DNA of 64,000 nt, taken from assembly GCA_963693305.1 (NCBI GenBank), contig OY855908.1:30361305-30425304 (forward strand), read 5' to 3'. Source of the DNA: Meandrina meandrites. Its lineage: Eukaryota > Cnidaria > Anthozoa > Scleractinia > Meandrinidae. Below, piece by piece: positions 41,057 through 53,000 of the stretch. Each line of letters opens with the position of its first letter. The first letter of the stretch is position 1. The notes beneath the pieces were generated by a model. That model did not search any database, was not told the origin of the DNA, and saw nothing but the letters and a program-made list of their open reading frames with translations. The position numbers and the translations under genes are program-made.

Positions 41057-44000
41057 GTGGATAGCGTGGTTTGTTTTGCTAACACTTATCCGCTGGATAG
41101 CGATTTATCCGGTGGATAGCGTTATCCACCCGTTGAACAACTGGGGCCAGGTAGTTAGTCAGGCAAGCAGGCAGACAGTCAGTCAGTCAGTCAGTCAGTC
41201 AGTCAGTGGGCCAACTGCAGTAGGCTAGAGTGGGCCAGTCAGTTGACCAGTCAGTTGACCAGCCAGTTGGCCAGTCAGTCAGTCAGTCAGTCAGTCAGTC
41301 AGTCAGTCAGTCAGTCAGTCAGTCAGTCAGTTGGCCATTCAGTCAGTCAGTCAGTCAGTCAGTGGGTTGGTTGGTCATCAGTCTGGCAGTTATCATGATG
41401 TCTTTCAAAATATCAATGGTAAAATTACTGTCCAATATCTAGTGTGCTTTTTCCTTTAGATTCTGATGATGAAAAATGGCGTTATTTCCTTTTGTAAGTA
41501 CACCTTTTGAAATGGTTTACAGATTGAGAGTTGAAATTAAATCTCAGTAGTGCAGTGCTATTTCTTAAGAAATGAGCTCCTTAGAATTTTACTGGGCTTG
41601 ACATGTAGCAACTGGAACATTTTGCTGCAGTTTTAATAATAATAATAATATTTAATATTTCTAAGGCGCAAATTAACATGTAAATATGATCAAATGCGCC
41701 TAACAAACCAAATAAGTAATATAAATTAAAAATTATAGTTTGAAACACTTACAGCCTTTTGAAGAAGGCTATAAGTGATTGATACACTATTATTGTGGCA
41801 ATTACCAGACACATGCTCAGAGGAGCAAAAGTCAGCTAAAGCTAAATTTAGGCTACTCAAACTTTTGCTATGGTGCAATATAAAATGTGAATTGACCCAT
41901 ACAACTTTAAATTAAATTTCTCTTTTCTTTTTGGCAAATGCTATGAGTAATACTCCAGAAGTGGTATTCATATAAGAAATTTCCTTTCTTCGTCATAGAT
42001 TTGAGAAGAAGAAGGAGGCTGGAGAAACGCATTACAGTATCGCAGGATACACAACCGTGTATCAGTATTACGCTTACCCAGACAAGATAAGACCACGCAT
42101 TAGGTTGGTATAATAAATTGTCTTGCCTGACCTATGCTAGTCCGAACGTGACAAAATATCAAGTGGGATAATGTTTTATTTTAAGATATATTTTTATACA
42201 TCATCCTTTTTATATTCATGTCAAGTTGTCATTTATTTATGTCAAAACACATTCTCCTTTGTCAGTGTGTTTTTTGCTATATCAAATGATTTTTTTCATT
42301 GCAACAAATAATCACTGTTTCATACATAACGTGATTGATCTTGATGTCAAGTTGTCGCACATTTTACACATCAAGAACGTTTCTTACATGACGTAAGTAA
42401 TTTTTTCATGTCAAGTTGTCGCACATTTTTATATATCAAGAAAGGAGAGATCATCTTTTGATCAGCAAATATCGTGGCAGGAGCCTGGGTAGCGGTCAGG
42501 CAGGAGCCTGGGTATGACCAGTGAAGCACAAACAAAATGGCGGCCAGTAATCGGTTCTTTATCCCCAATGTTGAAGAGTTTTTTACAAGTGTTTTGTCAG
42601 TGTTTAACCAGTGCACTATTTGCCTGGAGATGGGTGGTGATGGTGATGAAGCCGAATTGTTAGCGCGGAGAATGGAACAATATGAAGCAACATTACGTGT
42701 TATGTATCAGAGGATAACTGAAAATCGTCCTGATCAGCAGGATCTCGCATACGATTTAGAACAGCTCATGGCAGCCATAAGGCAAATTTTAGAAAGGCTG
42801 GAAGATCTCTACTGTGATAATAGCGAGATTGGCGACGATGAAGTTTTAACAGCAGGTGCAGATGCTAGTCTTTCGTTCCCGACACAATCTGGACGTGTAG
42901 GGCGGCCACCTTTTGGGATCACTGAGGAACAGATACGCGCACTCAGAGAGGACGTAGGATTCAGATGGACCGATATTGCAAGGATACTAGGCGTTTCTGC
43001 AAGGACTCTCTCTCGTCGTCGCCAGTCGTTTGGTATGCCTGTTGGCCGGGACGGTAACTTTTCTCAGATTGCCGATGTCACCTTGGATAACTTAATCAGA
43101 GAAATTCTCACAATGGCGCCCCAGTCAGGAATTGGTTTAATTCGCGGCGCTATACAATCCAGGGGGTTAAGAGTACAAAGGCATCGAATTATTTCAGCTT
43201 TACAGAGATTAGATCCAGTGATGTCTGCCCTGAGACAAACAAGGCAAATAATTCGTCGAACGTACAATGTCCCATGCCCTAATTCGTTGTGGTAAGTAGG
43301 GTTTCAATGCTTTGTGTGTTAACTTGTTAGGGGGTGAGTGAGTTGTACAGTAATTCTTCTAAAGCCCGGGGGAGGGGGGGGGGGTACTTGACCTACAGTT
43401 AGGGGTGCCACTGGGGGTTTGAAACCCTGACCCTGTTTAGGATAATAAAAACTTAAATTACTTACCCTGTGTAGGACAACACCCCCTAATTTAAGACCCT
43501 TTTTAGGACAAAGGACAACACCGACAATCATTTATTATTTATTGCTTTTGCAGTTCAAATTCATAGCTCGTTGGCACTTGCATCCTGTATGCAGTGTTTG
43601 ATGCATTGAAATGCAAACACTGTTCCCAGTAAATACAGTAATGCTTTTTATTGAAGTGAAATTGAAAACAATCTAAATACTCGACGACAGTCTAGCAGCT
43701 ATACCCTGTCTAGGACGGGTTCAGGTCCTGATTAGGACAGAGGAGCTTGAAATTATATACCCTGTTTAGGGCTGGGGGGGGGACATACCGTATCCAGCAG
43801 CACATCCCCGTATAGGCCATATTGGGGAGTTCCCCACCCTTGGTTCCAAAGTCTGGAACCAAAGTCTGGAACTTTAGAGGCCCATTTGGTGTGACTGCAT
43901 GTTTGTGTAGAGAGGTGGGGGTGGTGTACAGCTTCATGTAAGTGTAACAAGGTAAATGTTGTGCTGAAATAGTTACATGTAAGTTTATCCTAGACATTTC

Positions 44001-47000
44001 AACCTTGATGGATTCCACTGAAGAAGGGCAAGGGCTTACCTGGTTTATCTGATCGCACTTTTGGCAATCAAACCAAATTGAACTCCAAATGTCAAGTTGG
44101 TTTGATAATTGAATTGTAATCAAACTCACAATATAAAAAAATGGGCTCCATTATTCTTGCTTCACTAAACCTTGCTCAATCAATCTTATGTATAGCAAGG
44201 TATGGATAACCACTTTTGGACAGTGTATTGTTCCACTGAATAGGCCATTTCCGAGTTATCCTTTGCCTCTGTTTCAAAACAAGTCTACGTGCGAAACCAT
44301 TCATTAGAAACTGAGTGTCACCTACAGGTCCATTTTCATGCAAATCAAACTCATTTCCATTTGAATGGTTTTGCATGTAGACTCATTTTGAGACAGAGGC
44401 AAAGGGTAACTATTATACCTATTATAGAGGGAATATCTAGGTGTATACAGCTTAAGTAGTGATATGGTATCTTCGTACAGTAAACATAAATTTACTCCTT
44501 GTATAGGCATATCGATGGTGATCATAAACTTATTCAGCCTTATCGCTTTGTTATACATGGTGGAATTGATGGATTTTCTAGGCTTGTAGTATTTTTACAA
44601 GCATCTACAAATAACAGAGCAGACACTGTACTTCACCTGTTCATGGAGGCCATACAAAGCTATCATTTGCCATCAAGGGTAAGAAGTGACAGGGGCTTGG
44701 AGAATATAGCTGTTGGTAGATTTATGATTAATGCCCGTGGTTTAAACAGAGGGAGCATTATCACTGGCAATTCCGTTCATAATCAACGCATCGAAAGACT
44801 GTGGCGTGAGGTAAACAGGGTTGTTGTCAGCAGGTTTTTGAACATCTTTTTGTACCTTGAACAGTGTGGTGTTTTTGATCCTGAAAGTGAGGCTCACCTT
44901 TATTGTCTACATTTGGTTTACTTGCCTCTAATCAACACTGCTCTTAGGGAGTTGGTCAGTGCTTGGAATGATCACCCAGTAACCACTGAATCAAACTACA
45001 CTCCAAGACAAATGTGGCTCCAAGGGATGTTACAAAGTAGAAACTCAGACCATGTTGCTGTGAGAGATGTCATAGACAATGGAAGTGTGGAACTGGATGA
45101 TTTTGGCATTGAGGAAGAGGGTCCTGTTCCTGCTTTAGATGATGGTTCCTGTGTGGTTGTCCCTGAATCACCCATTCATCTGTCAGGCGAGAATCTCAAT
45201 GCTCTCCACCAAGCAATTGCAAGTGCCCCATCAGATGGCAATGGAATTGTGTCATACATTACAGCAATTACAACCTTTGAGAGAATTTTTCAGTAGGTTC
45301 TTTTTGTTTAATCAAGTCTGTTGGAATTAATATAAACATATTTGGCAAATGCAGATCAATCAATTCCAGAATAAACAATCCTCCCTTCCCGACAATTCCT
45401 CGGTATTTGCTTTTTGTGAGAACACAAACCTCCATGCCCCTGGGAAACTTGGAGCTTAAATTCCATTGGAACAGCAGCAAAAATAAACTTGAAAAGGATG
45501 CTGAATATAACGATGGGCCAATACCAGTTTTTCAAAATGATACGATATCTGCCTTTGTTGTTGGTATTGATAATGACTGGTACTGTACATGTTGGCCATA
45601 AATGTTGATTATTGGTCTTTTTCTTTCACAGTTGCATCAGCAACATGTGGACATAAAGTCAAAGAACTTGAAAAATTTAAAATAATATTGAGAAGAACAT
45701 CATTCTTTGTTCAGTATTACACTTACATGCCTCAGCTGCTGACTAGAAGATACAGGCTCAGGTCACATGGACAGTATCAAAAATGTATCAAAAGTGCAAT
45801 ATTTTTCAGAGGTATTGATATTTTCTGAAATTTTCAAAATGTCCATGTACTGAATAATACAAGCAGCATCGGCTGAAAAAGGCCTTTTCCACTATTGTTT
45901 CCTAGCCATTTCCCTGACTCCCATTTTGGTACATGGAGGGAAATTGGAAGCTGAGAATTTAGCAAGGTGAAGACTGGAAAACCCTTGGATTTTTCACAAA
46001 ATTGGTTTTGAGCATGTTTGCCACTGACTCACTGTTGTCAATACAACAACACAATGAGGCATATCAAACAGAAATATTCAAGTTTAATAGTTTCTTAAAT
46101 AAATTATTTGTTTTTCATTGACTTGCAAGTAAATTCTAAATCAATATCAGCTAGAAAACAATTTATCAGGTTGATTACTCTAACAATAACTATAAACAAC
46201 TTATTAACACAGATAAAATTTCTTTCAACAAGGCAATCCTAATCAAAACTTCTAGTTGATGTGTCACAAGAAAAGAATGGCTATGTTCTAAGTAATTTTA
46301 TTCCCATAAAAGTTACAAGGTTAATTTCAAGAGACAAGTTGCCGGGTAAAAGTGCTTTAAGCCCCAAATGTCTTTCTTGACTCTGTCTGAAAGATATTGG
46401 TATCGTTTGAAACCCAGACACAAATTTTCTGTGATGCCATCAAATATATTTAGTGAAAGCACAAGCTAGCAGAGCCTGTTTCAAAGTTGAATTTAACTTG
46501 AATCCACCTTAGGTATCTTTTTGCATGGTTTTACTAAGGTCTTGTTGACTATTAAGTTCTGCTGAACATTCAAATATAATGCTGTTTTAAGGATGGATTG
46601 TATCAAGCAAAAACATGATGGGGCTTTTTGGACACTTTTAACCAGGTTTAATGCATGTTATAAACATAAACACAACAAAGTGAACTGGAAAGGGATTGGT
46701 ACGTGTTAATGTTCTATGTCATTATCTGTGTAAACATCAGCTAAAGCTCGGGGGGGGGGGGGGGGGGGGGAGAGTACTTTTGTTGGTATGAAGTATCCAG
46801 TCCCCACTTGAGAACTAACATAGTAACATAGGCTGGTTCTTACTGTGTACCAATAAAAAAACAACTTTAACAGTAAAATCTTGGTTGGACTGATGTCATG
46901 TCCATCACAGGTGCTTAAGAGGTGCTAACTCCTCTTGAAGTAAACTAAGACTTTCCATTTGTACATGCACATGTACAGTCCACTTTTACTAACACTAGAA

Positions 47001-50000
47001 GTTGTCATTTCTCTCTGCAACACAACAATTTAAATAGTAGCATCATTTCCTTTTCATTAGCTGCAATAATCTTAGAAGTAAGAATACAATCTGCTTGTGT
47101 TTGTTCCTAACCCTTTTGCTTTTTTTACCACATGTTATCTGCTTTGCTCCTGCCATAAGATCATTGACAAAACTGCAATATCAAGTTGGTTCTATGAGGA
47201 TGCTCAATTCTCCCATAACTGGGTACATTTTCGATGGCAATGAAGAAAAAAGCTTACACTTACTTTAAGTCAAAAGTGTGGTATGGACATAGAATTTTAA
47301 GTGCACTCAGTTAAATTTCCAGAAAAATTTCCACTGATCATAATAAGAAGCACCAATTAATTTACACTTACTTCATTGCCAATTATTGAGTTTAATTGGG
47401 AGTGGAACGGTACATCAGGATCCTGTTACACACATTGTATTCCATCGTTTTAGCTTACTGTATGTAAGGGTTGATTTGCTTATACCCAACCCTACCTTCC
47501 CAAGCAGTTGTATTATTTCATGTCCCATACAATATTATTAAATTGCTCAGTATTGGCCCATCATGTATCCCGTTTTGATTCATAATAGTGCAGTGAGACA
47601 TTAATAAGTAATTACATGCACAGGTTGTCATGGTTGCTGTTTAACCAAACAGTTTGAGGAAATGTTGTTGATGGTGACAACCATCAACCACACACTCAAG
47701 AGAAGCATGAATGCCAGGGTTGCGTATTTAGAGGCACACCTTTTTCCCTTTAATTATCCCTCCCAACAAATCCTTTGGTGTTCTGTTTTAAAAAGAAGAA
47801 ACCTAAAAAGAAATTTAATGCCCAATATAAGATGTTGTCCTGTAGGCTTTTTTTCTGCCCAAACTTTGTGGTCATTTTTCCACACACACAAAAAAATAAA
47901 AGAAATAATAAAAAAAAAACACAGAAAACACTAAGGATTTGATGTTGTGAGAGGTGTCTTGACCATGCTCTCGAACTGGAGGCTTAATTAATGAAAAAAA
48001 AAAAATAACACTACACATTGAAGAACATTTACTTGAGTTTGAGATCCTGTAGTGCCATTAACAAAAATTCCAAAATGAGTGATATTACAATATATAAGGT
48101 CTGATGTCTCAAGTTTTCAGACATTGAACATTCAGACAATTAAATCAAGTTGACCTACATAATGTAGAAGCCAGTTGCCTCAAACTTGAGAGCAATGTCC
48201 ATGTTTTGTCGAAATTCTAAATAAGACGTGTTTGCAACTGGAAGAACCAGCCAGACAAAACATGTTTCTGCAACTGGCAATTTCTGAGAATCATCTGTAC
48301 TGAACCTTACTCTTATCATTTGACGTGGAGGTCTTGGTGCACCACTTATGAATTGGCAAAAATCTGCCAAACCAGGTAGGTCATCATAAAATGACTGGTT
48401 GGCCCCTTTAATGGAATAAGGCTCTGCACTGGTGGCGGCTGCTGTTGTTTCATCAGAGTCATCATTGTCAGATAATACCACAAGTTCATGACCCATCTGG
48501 TTGTTGCTGATATGAATGGAGGGTACTTGTCTGTTCTCAGTCACTGGGGATAGAAGTACAATGTATACAAATGTAAACTTTAATAAAAAAATATAAAAAA
48601 TAATAATAATAACATTTAAACAGGGGGTCCATTTCTCCATAGTGCTTTTGTATAAAAAAAATAAAACACATTAATAAATACCTATATCTATATAACTAAG
48701 GCGAACCATATATAACATATAGTAAAAAGCTTAAAATTTGTTTACAAAAACTAACCTATTAAAACCTAACAATAAAGTTTTTTTTAACAAGGAAAGTGAG
48801 AGCATTCCAAACCTTACAATTAAGTTTTTTTAACAGGGAAATTAAGAGTTGTGTGGCAACATCTGAAAAACCATGGTAGTTGTAATTACCTGTCATTTTG
48901 CCTCTTTCACCAAGTTCATGAATGTACTTTTCAAGCCAGTCAAATGCATTTCTCCTCTTCCTGCAGTTTAAACTCTCTCCTTCCATTGGGATTATCTGTG
49001 ATGTAATCATCTCTGCTTTGATGATAAAGTCTTCAGCAGATGGGAAAATTTGTTTATATAGTGATGGGAATGATGACAGGAAGGTACTCAGTGACAGTGA
49101 TTCCAAGCCTCGTCTGATGTCTTCTACCTCTAGTTTTCTTTTCAGTAGTACCTCGTGTACCATGATCTGATGAACTGCTAAGTCTTTGTTTTCCAGAGAG
49201 AGGATAACTCCAGTAAATCCTGCATTATCCAGGAGAACTGGAACAAGTGGGTTGCCACTGTACAATTGTTGTATTTCTTCTGTTGTTTTGGCCTCTAGCA
49301 TCTGCCAATATTACAAGCAAATGATACAATATAATTAATAGATGTTATTTTATTTACCCTCATTATCTACTTTAAAACACAACTGTTATCCATAAAATTG
49401 GATGGATAGTACAGTTGTAATAGCACAAGAAGAGATACCAACAATACAAGGAAGGAGGAAAATAACTTGTGTAGTTTCATGATTAATCAAAAGGTATTAG
49501 ACAAGCTTTTGATATCAGTGGCTAAATGAACCCAGCTGAATTAGATTTAAGTGATTAATTTAATTTATACGTAATTCCATCCCAAAGGTACATGTGATGA
49601 AACTTTACTAACATTCAAATAAAAAACATCTAAAATTACTGTAAATTGGAATTGAACTTAATTTACATTAGGGCTTTCCGATTTAGCAGAAAATCAACCG
49701 AAGTGGAAGTTATTGTTGTTCTACGTCTTCTATTATTTTATAGAACAATAACTATATTAGTGGAATTAAATATTAATTGAGTTTAATGGGGAGTGGTACG
49801 GTACGCTAGGATCAGGTTTCCAGTTTGTACTTTCATTATCTTCGCTCGCTCGCCGTTCGTTACGGTCGAATCACGTACCCTACCCTCCCTCCCCAAGCAG
49901 TTGTATTGTGTCCCAGTACAATATATTAAACTGCTCAGTAAAGGCCCAACACAAGTGTACTCTCTTCGTCCATATATTGGTAAACAAGACATTAAACCAA

Positions 50001-53000
50001 TTTTTCAAAGAATGGCTTTTCATTGTTGAGCGGAAAATCGGCCCGATTTTCCGCTAAATCGGAAATCCCTATTGAGTATGATCATAAAGTATACAGTGGA
50101 TGAACAGTGGAATACTATGGATGTAACATCAGTTACAGGTACATGGCATGTACAAAATATAAAGAAAATTAACACTCAGCAACATGCAAAAACAATTAAA
50201 TATCAAGAACCTGTTCAATGATGTCCTTATACTCTAGATCTGGGATATCTTCTACTGACACAAAGGCTGATGCTAAATCCGGTTCACCATCAGTAATGAA
50301 TCTTGCCATAGCAGGTGACAGACCTGGAAAACCTGTGCCCCCATGGAGAATTGAATGAGCCACCACCTTCCCAAACACATAGTACAATCCACTGTCAAGA
50401 TAGGAACTGCGGTGAATTGGTAGTAGATGACCATAACTGGCTCCTTCAAACAGACTTATTTGGTGGCCATCTCCATTCTTCATTTGACTTAAAGCCAACC
50501 ATAAAAACTCGAGGGTGGGCCCCCCTGCATCGACCCCTTCCTCTCCCTCAAATGTGACCTCTGGCCTCCTCCTCAGTTCTTGACCACCCCTTTTGTAGAT
50601 TGCCACAATATCACGGAACAAGGTGTCAGAATTGCGCTTGATGCTGATGTGGTGCCGCAAACCCCCTATGACCATCTGCTCCCTATATTGTGTCAGGGCC
50701 AACGACGGAGCTTTTGCACTTGCAAGGGAGAGCTGCTCTTCATCAAACCCATTTGCACCTGCACATTTGATAATGTTATTGCATAAAAACAGTGATACTC
50801 TTAGTTTTACTGCATTGCAAGCCAACTGATATATATTAATTAAGTTACTAGTACATTAGGTAAAACCACATGGCTGATTGAGCAAACCTGAAGAAGGTGC
50901 CAAATCATACACAAATCCAATTGAACTTGAATGTTTAACAACAAAGCCCTTCATGAGGTGCCATGAGAAAACTCACAGTACTGTCAAAACATTATCAAGT
51001 AGAAATTTTGGAAAAAAACTGGGTATCAGAACTTAACTGAGATAAAACTGAGGAATCTAAGGTTTTAACTCAGTGGCCCTTGTGCTCAACATCTGAAGAG
51101 GGTCACCACACATTTGTGAAACAAAATAATTTAATATGATTTGACAGGAAACTGAACTGAGCCACACAAAGTGCAGCAATAACAGATATATTTTTGTGCT
51201 TTCAGAAAATTGTGCAAGATCAGGGAAATTAATTCATAAAATCTGAAAGTTTATAATTCATTTTAGGAATTGATTAGTTTCAATGCAAGAAACAGCAGAA
51301 TGCCTGTAAGCATATGTAAGAATAACTAAGACACCAAACTAAGACTATTGAAAATATCTGCTGACCTTCTGAAACTGTTCAGAAAAACTGCAGAGAGGTA
51401 AATTTCTGCACTTTTTAAAAATTTTCAGATGTACCTTATCCACCTGAACATGCAGCTTAGGAACTATAATCATTGCAGAGTTTCTCAGGAATTAGCAACT
51501 GAGTACATTATTTCAGATTACATACCTTCTCCAAGTAAATCTTGCTCAAGTAATGCCTCAATGGCAACTTCTAGGGTTCCATGTGAATTTATAATTGCAC
51601 GGTTAATTTCGGCAACACCTTTGGATGGGAAGATATCCCTCAATGTTGACAGTAACTCTAAAAAGAAAATTAAACAGGAAATTAAACAAATAATAATAAT
51701 TTCTTTTATAATTGACAGTTTATTAATAATATTTATTGACAGTGCTTGTTTAGACTTTCAATATATAAAATTTATTGGTATACCAGTATTTTGGACTGTC
51801 TACAGCCTCTATTTTCTCAGCACAAATACTATGCATAAAAATAAAGAAATGACATTGAAGGAAACATATGTGTAATAAAATAATGTGTGTACCAGTGCAT
51901 CCTCATATGATCAGCTAACTTGAGCCATATGAAAAAAGAAGTTAGAAGTTCTAACATTTTGTTGGTATTGCAGGGTCGGCCAGGGGGGGAAAGTGTTACC
52001 TAAAAAACATAGCCAATATACCCAAAATTTTCCAACACCTTTTTTTTAGAAAAACACAGTATACTTTGCACCCATAAATAGCCCAATTTAGCATAAAAAT
52101 AAATGCACACCCAATATTGAAAACCCTCCTGTATACGGAATACATAAAAACCCTAAAACCCTGAAAACAAATGTGCAAGGCATGTGGGGCAGAAATCCCA
52201 ACTCCAAATAAAAAGGCTAACCTGCAAGCTACCTAAGCTAGGTTAACCAGAGTGCTACTTAGGCTAACTGGCGTGCCATTAAGGCTAACAGAGGTGCTAG
52301 ACAAGTAAGGAATGGAATGCATCCCACGCCTTGCTGTCTTTGTGACAGTAACCCGATATTGAGACAAGCTTTAAAAACTATGATCAGTCTCGTTACCTGT
52401 ATGGTTAGTACTGGCCTGAACAGTCTGTGAATGATGTTCAGGTGGTGCTGGCTGAGAATTTGTAGACACTTCAGAATGCCAGGATCGCATGGTCTGTGAT
52501 TGAACAGGCAGTGCTGGCTGGGAATTAGAAGATGTGGTAGCTGTTGACACTGCTGAACACTGGAATCTCATGGTCTGTGGTTGAACAGGCAGTGCTGACT
52601 GGGAATTAGAAGATGTGGTAGCTGTTGACACTGACGAACACCGGGATCTCATGGTCTGTGGTTGAACAGGCGGTACTGGCTGGGAATCTGAAGATGTGGT
52701 AGCAAAGCACCAGGATTGAATACTTCTGTTGGTCTCTTCACTTGTACTCAGCTGTTGATTTTGCTCAGTACTGTTTTCAGTAAGTTCCAGGTTTGCACTG
52801 GAAGGAACATCGGTTTCAGAGTCACTATCATCATCTTGATCAATAAATACCTGGAAAAAGGACTTTTAATCATTGAACCTTCTTTTGAACTTTACAATTA
52901 TTATTGCTTGTTTTAGTAACAAAAACAAAGAAAAATTTATAAATCATTATTATATACAGTGTAACCGTTGCAAAATCAGAACCAACAAAAAAGACATACT

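Noticed and set aside
40868..41119. Plus-strand 83-codon frame after HAT1 exon 8
   Set aside because: It is exon 8 read into the intron and the foldback MITE; the real donor is at 40902.
43710..44129. Minus-strand 139-codon frame in the transposase intron
   Set aside because: Lies over the G-tract repeat and has no protein-family features.
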